Origin: JASSUD01 sp031963365
Lineage (GTDB): Bacteria > Pseudomonadota > Gammaproteobacteria > Burkholderiales > Burkholderiaceae
Direction: 5' to 3'
Length of the DNA stretch: 40,187 nucleotides
NCBI GenBank assembly: GCA_031963365.1
Contig: JASSUF010000004.1
Coordinates: 1-40,187, forward strand
In this document: positions 1 to 7,907 of the stretch, one piece after another
How the letters are laid out: each line of letters opens with the position of its first letter
How positions within the stretch are numbered: position 1 is the stretch's first letter
Notes under the pieces: model-generated
The model's database searches: none
Seen by the model: the letters and a program-made list of their open reading frames with translations, nothing else
Told to the model about the DNA's origin: nothing
Program-made: the position numbers and the translations under genes

Positions 1-711
1 CCCGCCTTGCGGCGTACCTTGATGCCTTTGCTGGGCTACCTCGCCATCCATGATGCCGCTGTTCAGATATGTTCGGATCAGCCGGATTACTCTGGCGTCG
101 CCAATACGTTTCTGCAAGCGGCCAATCAGAATGTCGTGATTGACCCGGTCGAAGAACTTCTCCAAGTCAACGTCCACCACGATCCGCCGACCTGACTGCA
201 CGTACGATTGCGCGGCTAACACCGCGTCGTGCGCACGTCGCCCAGGCCGGAAGCCGTAGCTGTGTTCGCTGAAGGTAGGATCCAGAATCGGCTGCAACAC
301 CTGCAGCAGGGCTTGCTGGATCAGCCGATCCGTCACCGTCGGGATGCCAAGCTCACGCTCACCACCGTCTGGTTTTGGGATCGCTACCCGCCGTACCGGA
401 CTGGGCCGGTACGTCCCCTGTAATAATTGCTCGCGGATTTGCGGCCATGCTGTCACCAGATGGCGAGTCGTCTGATCTACGTCCAGACCGTCCACACCAG
501 CAGCTCCTTTGTTAGACCGTACCCGCTTGAGCGCCTGCTTCAGGTTCTCTCTCGTCAGCACTGCTTCCAGCAGCGCTGATCCTGTGTTCCCGGATTCATG
601 CCGCGGGCGACTGGCTTCGTCGCTCACAGGTACACGCGCAGCTTCACCACGCGCTACTCCAGCTCGCCCCGTTTGCACGGGCATCTGACGCATTGCTTGT
701 CGCATCGACAT
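1..711 (-). CDS. ltrA: Group II intron reverse transcriptase/maturase, N-terminal part (cut by window edge)
   Basis: The minus strand is open from an ATG at 711 to base 1, 237 codons with no stop, so the 3' end lies outside the window. The translation shows hallmark group II intron RT blocks in order: an N-terminal RVRSNKGAAGVDG block (RT0/1), IPKPDGGERELGIPTV, a block with SYGFRPGRRAHDAV, then DVDLEKFFDRVNHD with the first catalytic Asp, and finally QGTPQGG at the edge. The YADD motif and the maturase and endonuclease regions would lie beyond base 1. A Shine-Dalgarno-like GAAGGAG precedes the ATG. The encoded protein would splice and retrohome the intron whose RNA surrounds it. Block style and insertion site suggest class C. 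Whether the element is intact cannot be judged from this window. Confidence 0.9.
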   Translation of the reverse strand, partial: MSMRQAMRQMPVQTGRAGVARGEAARVPVSDEASRPRHESGNTGSALLEAVLTRENLKQALKRVRSNKGAAGVDGLDVDQTTRHLVTAWPQIREQLLQGTYRPSPVRRVAIPKPDGGERELGIPTVTDRLIQQALLQVLQPILDPTFSEHSYGFRPGRRAHDAVLAAQSYVQSGRRIVVDVDLEKFFDRVNHDILIGRLQKRIGDARVIRLIRTYLNSGIMDGEVAQQRHQGTPQGG

Positions 712-1111
712 GACGTTGAACACTCCTTCTCGTTTGACCCTTCGCCACTAGCCTCAGCCTCCCCGGCCTATCCTGTGACTACTACGATCTCTGCTGACTT
801 CTCGCTCCGGCTCGACACCGTCGCCCTTTCAGGCGTGAGGCGAGATCTCCCCAGGTAATGGCACAATCCTTCACCGCACAACCGCCGGATTTACGACGCC
901 GGATCCTTGATCACAAGAGCTTTGCGGTTATGGGCCCGCTCGCCCTGATCGGCACCGCCTTCTATCCGGTTCTTGTCCATCGGCTCACGGCTTCGCTCCA
1001 CGCTTCCTCCCCACGCTCGGTCGCCCTTACGCAGTTGCGCTTCGCTTCGTTCGCAGTGATCAACTTACGGGAGGACTTGCACCTCCAAGATTGCGCCCAT
1101 GCTGGGCGCAC
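1..1111 (-). mobile_element. Group II intron, 5' portion (probably class C), interrupted by window edge
   Basis: Read on the minus strand the intron begins at 1111 with GTGCGCCC, the usual GTGCG 5' boundary. It is followed by structured non-coding RNA from 1110 to 712, including a GGAGG...CCTCC hairpin near 1080-1060 and a GAAGTCAGCAGAG motif near 800 typical of these ribozymes, and then the RT gene. Immediately upstream of the boundary is a terminator-like hairpin at 1117-1143. Class C introns are known to insert just after intrinsic terminators, so the target fits. Domains V and VI and the 3' exon are not in the window. Confidence 0.82.
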
Positions 1112-1116
1112 CCGTA

Positions 1117-1143
1117 AAAACCGGCAAAATTTATACCGGTTTT
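1117..1143 (-). terminator. Hairpin terminator used as group II intron target
   Basis: AAAACCGG and CCGGTTTT form an 8-bp stem around an 11-nt AT-rich loop. On the minus strand the stem is followed by a T-rich stretch and then, within four bases, the intron. It would serve minus-strand transcripts such as pmbA, with the 1189-1404 palindrome lying between. Confidence 0.6.
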
Positions 1144-1160
1144 ATTCTGAATGACTGTAA

Positions 1161-1177
1161 GCGCCCATTAGGGGCGC
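1161..1177. other. Small GC hairpin between intron target and large palindrome
   Basis: GCGCCC and GGGCGC pair around a 5-nt loop (ATTAG). There is no strong T tract on either side, so a terminator role is only possible. Confidence 0.35.
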
Positions 1178-1188
1178 CTTGACAACTC

Positions 1189-1404
1189 TTAATTAGCTGA
1201 TGTTACGCAGGTATTCAAAAGGTGGTGGTATGCATGTTGGGGTTCGTACCTCACCCCAACCTACCGAGATGCATATGTAAAAAGGTTCTATCAAACTCAA
1301 CCAACCACAAGAAAAGGCAAAGAACGGTAGGTTGGTGGTGACGAAGGAACCCCAACATGCATACCACCACCTTTTTGAATACCTGCGTAACATCAGCTAA
1401 TTAA
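1189..1404. repeat. 216-bp near-perfect palindrome made of families C and A
   Basis: Two arms of about 77 bp, starting TTAATTAGCTGATG and ending CATCAGCTAATTAA, are inverted copies. From outside inward each arm contains the family C motif (GATGTTACGCAGGTATTC), a GGTGGTGGTATGC stretch, and a family A hairpin arm. The two A arms differ only in the loop: one has TTCGTACCTCACC, the other GACGAAGGAACC. The 60-bp centre (1266-1327) resembles the spacers at 35344-35396 and 36375-36415, sharing TATCAAACTC and CCACAAGA. The rest of 1112-1477 holds only the hairpins listed separately; I see no gene. Confidence 0.9.
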
Positions 1405-1477
1405 TTTAAAGGCGTAGAGATAGCATCCTGATACCTAAAAATCGTGCCATTCACTGTCTAATTTAACTATATGTTTA

Positions 1478-2878
1478 TTACGCTCCTAGGCCTGCTATGC
1501 TCATTTCTTCAATTAGGATGGAGCCTGTGCTTTTTGAGCCTCGAATAATTTGATCTGCACCTATAGCCACCATATTTTTGAACATCTTTTGCAAAGTGCT
1601 GGCAATAGTAATTTCTTCTACAGGGTATTGAATTTCGCCATTTTCAACCCAAAATCCTGCTGCTCCGCGAGAATAGTCGCCCGTCACATAGTTGATGCCC
1701 TGCCCTATGACTTCGGTCACTAATAGCCCTGTATTTAACTTTTTGAGCATGGCTTGAAAATTATCGGAAGGGCGCGTTTCGCTGCTGTGCAGGACTAAAT
1801 TGTGTGAGCCCCCTGCATTACCTGTGGTTTGCATCCCTAATTTACGTGCTGACCAGGAGGATAGGAAATAACCCTGCACCACCCCTTTTTCTATCACCTC
1901 CCGCTTGTGGGTGCGCACCCCTTCGCCATCAAATGCAGAGCTTCCTACTGCTCTTGGAAGATGTGGGTCTTCAGTCAATCCGATATGCTGCGTGAAAATT
2001 GGTTTACCGAGACAGTCTTTTAAAAAACTCATATCTCTATACAGCGCTCCACCACTCACAGCTTGGACAAAAGCGCCCATCAACCCTATAGCTAAAGGCG
2101 CTTCAAAAAGTACTGGGCACTTACGGGTACTCAGAGAACGCGAACCTAAGCGCGCCAGCGCGCGCTGTGCTGCATAGCTTCCTATAGCCTCGGGTTGGGC
2201 AAGATCTGCAGCACGGCATTTGGATGTGTACCAATAATCACGCTGCATAAAGCGTCCTTGACCGGCAATAGGGGCACAGGAGATAGAGTGATTGGTATAG
2301 GGGTAACCGCCCATAAAGCCATGGCTTGTCGCCAATACAAATTGCGAGTATTCGGTAGAAACGTTGGCACCTTCAGATTGCGAAATACGTGCATCCACAT
2401 CAAATGCAGCCTGCTCCGCACGTTTGGCAATGTCTGCAGCTTGGTCTGGATCTAGCGCCCAAGGATGATAAAGATCCAGATCCTGTGGAGCATGCTCAAG
2501 CAGAGCGGAATCTGCCAAGCCTGCGCATGTATCTTCTGCAACGAAGCGTGCAAGGTCATAAGCTGCAGCCACCGTACTGTGGATTGCACGCGACGAAAAA
2601 TCGGAGGTACTGGCATTGCCCTGTCGAATACCTAGTTTTTTGCAGCGTTTTTTATCCCCTTCTGCATCTAGGTATACCGTCACACTGATCGATTTTTCAA
2701 GGTTTTTTTCAATAGTGTCAATCTGCCCACAACGTACCCCTACACTTAGTCCGCCCCCTTCAGAGATCTGAACGCTGGCCTGCAAAGCGCCTAATTTTTT
2801 AGCATAGCGTAAAGTATCTTGCGCCAGCTCTTTCAGTTGGTCTTGGGTATGTGAGAAGCTTGGTACTTTCGAAGCCAT
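1478..2878 (-). CDS. pmbA: Metalloprotease-associated protein PmbA (TldE)
   Basis: A 466-residue protein matching PmbA/TldE over its whole length. In known systems TldE pairs with TldD to form a cytoplasmic protease that processes small peptides (microcin B17 maturation, CcdA degradation); TldE itself lacks the zinc HExxxH motif, and none is visible here. Recognisable stretches are the N-terminal ISEGGGLSVGVRCG, the central SHGFMGGYPYTNHS, FDGEGVRTHKREVIEKG, and the C-terminal VTGDYSRGAAGFWVENGEI. The ATG at 2878 has AGAGAG upstream. It is divergent from darP with about 75 bp between starts, the usual Burkholderia pairing. No tldD is in the window. Confidence 0.93.
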   Translation of the reverse strand: MASKVPSFSHTQDQLKELAQDTLRYAKKLGALQASVQISEGGGLSVGVRCGQIDTIEKNLEKSISVTVYLDAEGDKKRCKKLGIRQGNASTSDFSSRAIHSTVAAAYDLARFVAEDTCAGLADSALLEHAPQDLDLYHPWALDPDQAADIAKRAEQAAFDVDARISQSEGANVSTEYSQFVLATSHGFMGGYPYTNHSISCAPIAGQGRFMQRDYWYTSKCRAADLAQPEAIGSYAAQRALARLGSRSLSTRKCPVLFEAPLAIGLMGAFVQAVSGGALYRDMSFLKDCLGKPIFTQHIGLTEDPHLPRAVGSSAFDGEGVRTHKREVIEKGVVQGYFLSSWSARKLGMQTTGNAGGSHNLVLHSSETRPSDNFQAMLKKLNTGLLVTEVIGQGINYVTGDYSRGAAGFWVENGEIQYPVEEITIASTLQKMFKNMVAIGADQIIRGSKSTGSILIEEMSIAGLGA

Positions 2879-2953
2879 GCGGGATGTCTCTCTTTATTTT
2901 GTAACGGATAGCGGGATGATAATTATTGGAATCTGCTCTACAATCTATTTACT

Positions 2954-3310
2954 ATGACTGCTCCCTACTCTTTATTTAATTTAGACGATAACGCGTCTTC
3001 AGATACCTCCCCCGAAAAAAGACCTCCTAGCAAAACACAGCGCAAAAATGCGATGCATGCGCTACAGGATTTAGGGGACAATCTGTTGAAGTATCTATCG
3101 CCTCAAAAACTAGCCAAACTCCCTTTACCGGAAGAGCTGCTCGAAGCATTACGGCAAGCTCGTTCTATCAAAGAACGAGAAGCAAAACGTCGCCACAGCC
3201 AGTATATTGGCAAGCTTATGCGTGGATTAGAGCAAGAGCAAACGGATGCGCTACAACGCATATTAGAGCCATTTATTGCACGTAAATATAGGGCCACTAC
3301 GCGTCGTTAG
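2954..3310 (+). CDS. darP: DarP/YjgA (DUF615) ribosome biogenesis protein, C-terminally shortened
   Basis: A 118-residue DUF615 protein. The signature LPLPEELLEALRQARSIKER followed by RRHSQYIGKLMRG is typical of YjgA/DarP, which associates with the 50S precursor and aids late large-subunit maturation. Family members are usually near 180 residues; here the protein stops about 25 residues after the QYIGKLMR motif with FIARKYRATTRR, so the C-terminal helical part is missing. A 24-bp remnant of repeat family B lies 27 bp after the stop, and the convergent neighbour ends there, leaving no room for the lost part. It may be a shortened functional gene or a decaying one. The start is the ATG at 2954 with a weak ribosome site. 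Confidence 0.82.
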   Translation: MTAPYSLFNLDDNASSDTSPEKRPPSKTQRKNAMHALQDLGDNLLKYLSPQKLAKLPLPEELLEALRQARSIKEREAKRRHSQYIGKLMRGLEQEQTDALQRILEPFIARKYRATTRR

Positions 3311-3337
3311 ATGCATACAGCGTTTTGATGTCTAATC

Positions 3338-3361
3338 TAGGGCGATGGAGGACACGCCCTA
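3338..3361. repeat. Family B remnant, 24 bp, supplying a stop codon
   Basis: TAGGGCG at the left and GGACACGCCCTA at the right are the two ends of the family B terminal inverted repeat, joined after loss of the interior, with TA at both outer edges. The TAG of the right end, read on the minus strand, is the stop codon of the CobD/CbiB-family gene. Confidence 0.8.
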
Positions 3362-4336
3362 TAGCCACGCTGCAAATCTTAGCATTACCAGCAAAGCCAT
3401 CCATAAAATCACACCGCGCCAAACTAGGCTTGTTCCTAATTCCAAAACATAGGGCGTTAAAGCCATACTAGTTTGCGCTTGCTGGGTTTCTATAGCCCCT
3501 TCTACTTCCATAACCGCTATATCGTCGGTAAAGCGCACTCCGAGCGCCCCTCCCGCTGCAGCCAGCACCACATCTTCATTAGAATCTAACCCATAAATAG
3601 CTAGATTACGCCAGGCATACAACGCTTGCTCAAAGTTACCCACAAGGGCAAAAGTACATGCAGTAAAACGAGCAGGAATCCAATTCAATACGAAAAATAC
3701 TTTCCGGCAAAAAGACTCGAACGCACGATTACACAATACGGATACCCCGTTGCGCTCATGCACCAAATACTCTGCAATTCGGTACAGCACTACCCCTACA
3801 GGGCCAAATGGAGTCAAAATAGGAATAATCAGCCAGAAAAGCACACCAAATACACGGCGCTGCACGGCCAACATCCCGTTTGCCATCGTGTGGCGTAATA
3901 CTTCTTCGAGCGACATATCTGTCGTATCAAGCCCTATCCATTCTCGAAGGAGGGTGCGTGCCTGTGGCAAATCGTCTTGTCGCAACGCTAGATGAATGGC
4001 CGTAAACGGAGCACTAAACTGCTTAAAGCCCAGCGTGAAATAAACAACCGCGGCACTCCATGCATAAGCAAAAATAAAATGAACACGGTGTAATAACACA
4101 TACACAAAACCCACGCCCACCGTCCAAGGAAGCACCACAGCACACCAAGCAAGCATGCTACGCCACCGTGGTACAGCCATATTATTTGTGCTGAGTAGAT
4201 AGGCAGAAGGCTGTGCAATAAATAACCGCTCTACCGCTGTAATTTGACGCTGCAAAAGCCTAACTACTCGATTGTTCAACGGCAATGCGCGCATCTGCTC
4301 AGCGATGAGAGCCAACAACACAGAAAAGAAAATCAT
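3359..4336 (-). CDS. CobD/CbiB-family (AmpE-like) integral membrane protein
   Basis: A 325-residue protein with several hydrophobic segments at the N-terminus, near residues 60-105, 170-200 and the C-terminal end. It resembles the betaproteobacterial CobD/CbiB family proteins (AAVVYFTLGFKQFS, YRIAEYLVHERNG). CbiB makes adenosylcobinamide from cobyrate, but the betaproteobacterial members often lie outside cobalamin loci, as here, so the reaction is uncertain. A TTG at 4354 would extend the frame by six codons, but AGGAGAG lies seven bases before the ATG at 4336, which decides the start. The gene follows truA by 21 bp. Its stop codon is the TAG at the edge of a family B remnant. Confidence 0.75.
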   Translation of the reverse strand: MIFFSVLLALIAEQMRALPLNNRVVRLLQRQITAVERLFIAQPSAYLLSTNNMAVPRWRSMLAWCAVVLPWTVGVGFVYVLLHRVHFIFAYAWSAAVVYFTLGFKQFSAPFTAIHLALRQDDLPQARTLLREWIGLDTTDMSLEEVLRHTMANGMLAVQRRVFGVLFWLIIPILTPFGPVGVVLYRIAEYLVHERNGVSVLCNRAFESFCRKVFFVLNWIPARFTACTFALVGNFEQALYAWRNLAIYGLDSNEDVVLAAAGGALGVRFTDDIAVMEVEGAIETQQAQTSMALTPYVLELGTSLVWRGVILWMALLVMLRFAAWL

Positions 4337-4357
4337 GCAGCCTCTCCTAGGCAATGA

Positions 4358-5203
4358 TTAAAGCGCCCACACTGCTTCACCAATCCAACCTGTCATAGCA
4401 GGTTCAGGAATACAAAAGATTTCAGGGTATTGAATTCGAGCGAGATACAAGCCATCGGGCATAAAAGTAGGGGCAGCCACACGACGGTCCCGTGCTTTTA
4501 AAATATCTTGCATCCAACTTGCAGGCTTTTGCCCTCGGCCAACTACCAGCAGGCTGCCTAATACATTGCGGACCATATGATACAAAAACGCGTTTGCCTG
4601 GATTCGAAAAAAAATAAAAGACCCACGCTGACTGATATCCAACGCACGTAAGTGTTTAATAGGAGAATGGGCCTGGCATTGCGAACCTCGAAAGGTTGAA
4701 AAATCATGCTCACCTATTAAATGGGACGCGGCATCGCGCATAGGTTCCAGCTCTAGTGCTTGAGGAACCCAGCCTGCACGACCTTCCAAAAAGGGAGAAC
4801 GAACAGCTTGCACATACAATGCATAATAGTAAGTGCGTTCCATCGCACTAAAACGTGCATGAAAAGTATCACTCACCGGCTGTGCCCACTGCACAGAGAT
4901 AGTACGTGGTAAAAAAGCATTCACCCCCCGCACCCAGGAAAATGGACGGCGCACCAAATGCGTATCAAAGTGCACAACCTGCCCCAATGCATGCACCCCT
5001 GTGTCCGTGCGGCCTGCGGCTATTACCCCTGATTTAATCTGCGTAGAGGGCGCAAGCTGGCCAAAAACGGGTGCACCACTCTTTGCCCCAGAGAAAGCCG
5101 TCAAGGCACGTTCTAGCGCATCCTGCACCGTTTGCCCATGCGGTTGCGTTTGCCATCCTGAAAATGCAGCGCCATCATATTGCAGGCCAAGAGCTATGCG
5201 CAT
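4358..5203 (-). CDS. truA: tRNA pseudouridine(38-40) synthase TruA
   Basis: A 281-residue TruA that converts uridines 38-40 of the tRNA anticodon stem-loop to pseudouridine. The N-terminal MRIALGLQYDGAAFSGWQ, the catalytic-Asp motif AGRTDTGVHALGQ near residue 65, RTYYYALYV and the C-terminal NAFLYHMVRNVLGSLL are all present. Length is close to normal (about 270). It lies 15 bp downstream of fimV on the same strand, as in Burkholderia, and is probably co-transcribed with fimV and the CobD-like gene. The trpF that usually follows truA in Burkholderia is absent. Confidence 0.96.
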   Translation of the reverse strand: MRIALGLQYDGAAFSGWQTQPHGQTVQDALERALTAFSGAKSGAPVFGQLAPSTQIKSGVIAAGRTDTGVHALGQVVHFDTHLVRRPFSWVRGVNAFLPRTISVQWAQPVSDTFHARFSAMERTYYYALYVQAVRSPFLEGRAGWVPQALELEPMRDAASHLIGEHDFSTFRGSQCQAHSPIKHLRALDISQRGSFIFFRIQANAFLYHMVRNVLGSLLVVGRGQKPASWMQDILKARDRRVAAPTFMPDGLYLARIQYPEIFCIPEPAMTGWIGEAVWAL

Positions 5204-5218
5204 TCCATTTGCTCCAGA

Positions 5219-7630
5219 TTAGGGTGTGTCTGTTGCATGCGAACGCTTTACTTGCCGCGCAGATAAAGCAGTGAGCTGTGCTCGAGCTTCAAGTGCGACG
5301 TCTTCGCTATTAGAGCGACTGGCCTCTTCAAGCAAAGTGCGCGCACCCTCTACTTCCCCCAGATCATTATAGGCTTTAGCTAATTCAAGTTTCAAATGGT
5401 CAGATGCTGATGCTTTTTCATCTGCAGGCAAAGTGGAATGCTCTTCTGGGCTAGATCTCGTCTCCACCACAGCGGAAGACTCCACATCAACACTAGCAGG
5501 GCGCGGCGCGCTGTTTATAGCCGATTGCGTTGCTTCGTAGGTAAATGCACGAATCACTTTGAATGGACGATTAGCTTGCTCCCGCACAGTGGATGCAATA
5601 ACAGGCGATTCATCCTGCTGTTGCGTTTCAGGCAGCTTGGATGCAGACACACTGATTGATGATTGCGCATCGCTCACAGGCTTTTTCTTTGTTGGTTTAG
5701 GTTTAGATGCGGGTGGCTGCGTTACTGAAACAGGCTGAGCATCCGTCTTTTTAGATACTTTCGAAGCCGCTGACACACTTTGTACAACAGGCACAGCGGG
5801 CTGTTTTTCTTCTAAATCGTCTTGTTTGCGTGGTGTATTTTTAGATACAGCTGGTGCTGGTGAAGCCGTGTCCACTGGCTGTACTTTCTTTTTGCGGCGA
5901 GCACGCTTAGGTTCGGCAAGTATCGTTACAGGAGGATGTTCATCTAGCCAGGAAGCTAAATCATCAGCCAGTTCATCGATATCCTGAGCAGAAGACGTGC
6001 TTTGTGTCGCTTCTTTGGAATCTGATGTGGGAAAGAAGTGTGGTTCTTTTGCCTCGTGTTCAAACGCATTTTTTATATCACGCTGTGTCGTGGCCTGGCT
6101 CTCGGTAGAAGCTGCACTTTGCTTGCGTTTGACTCGCCGTCTAGACCAAAAAAAGACGGATCCAACTAAACCTAGCCCTATTACCCCACCTACTCCCAAC
6201 AAGCCCACTTGAAGCGGATCCTGTTTATACATACCGCGTACTTGCGCAGCATAGAGCGCAAGTCGAGGCTGCACATTCAGCTCAATATAGTTAGAAGCCC
6301 GTGCCATGCTTTGCATTGCAGCATGGGCCGTTTTTCTCATAACTTGACTGACACTTTCTGCAGCTTGGGCACTTTTATCTGTGACGTAGTGCGCCAGATG
6401 CTGAGTACTCTGCACAGTGTTCTGCCACATTAGCCCAGCAAAATCCTGAGCAGCGGCTAGTCGATCATGCCAAGTGTGCGCCGTATTAGTAGGGGTATCT
6501 AAAGACGGAGCAACAGCTGCTTCTATGGAAGGAGGCGCAACCGAATCTTCGGTGTTAGGGCCTTCAGAGAGATCATCAGGAAAATAAAAAGCCAGATCGA
6601 ATCTTTCGACAGAAAAATCGGGTATGGCATGCCATACCAACATATCGATCGATGCAGTAGGTATAGCAAAAACACCTAAAACATCTGTAGTTGGAATAGA
6701 TGCTGTAAAACTAGTAGATGAGGCTAAATGAACGGAATTAGACGGAGTAGAAAAAGGCTGAATAGGTACCGCTTTGGTAGCTGGCTGCAAGGGTTTGCGC
6801 AGCCAATCCTCTACGCGTTGAGTCATTGTATGCCACATTAAAACAGCCGACTGTTGCGCAGTGGCAAGCTGCGTGCGCAAAGATGATGCGGTACTAGTAG
6901 GATCAACCACGGTAGGAGAGGCAGAAACCGGTTCTATCGATTCCGGTTGAATCGGATCCTCTACACGGGATGTAGCATCAACCGAACTAGTCTCCGTAAG
7001 AACAGGCTGCGTTTTTGCCATTTTGACTTCTGGTCGCATCCACTGCTCTACCCGTTGATTCGCTTTATGCCATAGGGAAACAATATGCTGCTTTGCATTA
7101 GCTAGCTGCTCATGCCAAATTAAGGCAGCCTTCTGTTGCGCAGCAGCTAAGCGCGCATGCCATGGTTGAGGACTATGGGAGGCAGATTCCCCAGAGGATG
7201 CCACCGGAGCAGGAGCCTCTTCTTTTAAAGCAGGCTCTACTGGAACGTCTGGATTGAGTTCTTTGAGGATTTCAGACGGAACATAAAATGTAGGGCCCCA
7301 TTTTTCTTTGAAGAAATTGGGCATTACATCTAATACGAAAGCATCAGCTGATGAAACAGAATCAGTCAGTACGCTAGAAGAAGCCGAAGCAAATATAGAA
7401 ACAGAAGCCGCTGTACTTGCCGATGCCTCCAAACTAGCAAAGCTAGAAAGCGGCGAAGCCCATGCTGGGCTCAGCAACGCTATATGCAACAACCCTACAC
7501 CCTTTAATAATGCGACCGCCCCTTTATATTTTTTTAGGCTGGAAGCTAATAGGCGCTGGGTGTACGTGCGGTGAGGCCGTTGCTCTGCTGCAGACTGATT
7601 ACTACATACGTCCATAGTTTTACCGTTCAT
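5219..7630 (-). CDS. fimV: FimV/HubP-like polar membrane protein
   Basis: About 803 residues from the ATG at 7630. FimV/HubP proteins organise the cell pole and support type IV pilus and twitching functions. Visible parts: a hydrophobic N-terminal segment ending LLSPAWASP; a long Ala/Ser/Pro-rich periplasmic stretch; one membrane span near residues 473-496 followed by RRRVKRK; a Lys/Ser-rich cytoplasmic part; and the conserved FimV C-terminal motif LELAKAYNDLGEVEGARTLL. I see no LysM domain and no LGEPL-type N-terminal FimV domain. Three copies of an AxAQxxAxLMWH module and two copies of a DFxxE...FYxPxxL module lie in the periplasmic part. The frame extends upstream to 7672, but that stretch is repeat DNA. 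No ribosome site precedes the ATG because a family A element abuts it. Confidence 0.8.
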   Translation of the reverse strand: MNGKTMDVCSNQSAAEQRPHRTYTQRLLASSLKKYKGAVALLKGVGLLHIALLSPAWASPLSSFASLEASASTAASVSIFASASSSVLTDSVSSADAFVLDVMPNFFKEKWGPTFYVPSEILKELNPDVPVEPALKEEAPAPVASSGESASHSPQPWHARLAAAQQKAALIWHEQLANAKQHIVSLWHKANQRVEQWMRPEVKMAKTQPVLTETSSVDATSRVEDPIQPESIEPVSASPTVVDPTSTASSLRTQLATAQQSAVLMWHTMTQRVEDWLRKPLQPATKAVPIQPFSTPSNSVHLASSTSFTASIPTTDVLGVFAIPTASIDMLVWHAIPDFSVERFDLAFYFPDDLSEGPNTEDSVAPPSIEAAVAPSLDTPTNTAHTWHDRLAAAQDFAGLMWQNTVQSTQHLAHYVTDKSAQAAESVSQVMRKTAHAAMQSMARASNYIELNVQPRLALYAAQVRGMYKQDPLQVGLLGVGGVIGLGLVGSVFFWSRRRVKRKQSAASTESQATTQRDIKNAFEHEAKEPHFFPTSDSKEATQSTSSAQDIDELADDLASWLDEHPPVTILAEPKRARRKKKVQPVDTASPAPAVSKNTPRKQDDLEEKQPAVPVVQSVSAASKVSKKTDAQPVSVTQPPASKPKPTKKKPVSDAQSSISVSASKLPETQQQDESPVIASTVREQANRPFKVIRAFTYEATQSAINSAPRPASVDVESSAVVETRSSPEEHSTLPADEKASASDHLKLELAKAYNDLGEVEGARTLLEEASRSNSEDVALEARAQLTALSARQVKRSHATDTP

Positions 7631-7631
7631 T

Positions 7632-7763
7632 GTAGGTTGGTGGTGAGGTACGAACCCCAACATGATGACCATTGGCCTTTTAAAACCTGCATGTATATGC
7701 CAAAAGCGATGGTTAAAAGCTGGTGGTATGCATGTTGGGGTTCCTTCGTCACCACCAACCTAC
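7632..7763 (-). repeat. Family A palindromic element abutting the fimV start
   Basis: A complete 132-bp unit bounded by GTAGGTTGG and CCAACCTAC. On the minus strand the first arm carries GACGAAGGAACC and the second TTCGTACCTCACC, with a centre rich in TTTTAAAA and TGCATG. The sequence TACCGTTCAT occurs at 7621-7630 and again at 7761-7770, a direct repeat flanking the unit that looks like a target duplication. The first copy contains the fimV ATG. Confidence 0.9.
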
Positions 7764-7770
7764 CGTTCAT

Positions 7771-7889
7771 GTAGGTTGGTGGTGAGGTACGAACCCCAAC
7801 ATGATGACCATTAGCCTTTTAAACCTGCATATGCATGTCAAAAGCGATGCTTAAAAGCCGGTGGTGCGCATGGCTCACCACTAACCTAC
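7771..7889 (-). repeat. Second family A element, one arm partly deleted
   Basis: It starts at GTAGGTTGGTGG directly after the TACCGTTCAT repeat and has the same centre as the 7632 copy (AACCTGCATATGCATG, AAAAGCGATG). Its outer arm reads GCGCATGGCTCACCACTAACC, so the TTGGGGTTCCTTCG part is lost. It ends 18 bp before the purB stop codon. Confidence 0.85.
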
Positions 7890-7907
7890 CGCTCTTACAG
7901 AAACATC

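Noticed and set aside
858..1154. 98-residue plus-strand ORF near the window start
   Set aside because: It lies over the non-coding ribozyme part of the group II intron, which is on the other strand.
1193..1393. Small ORFs inside the A repeats (also at 7571-7774, 18005-18223, 35126-35476, 36391-36576)
   Set aside because: They translate the repeat itself and share peptides such as WGSFVTTNLPF or VVRYEPQH across copies. No ribosome sites or family matches; they are by-products of the palindrome.
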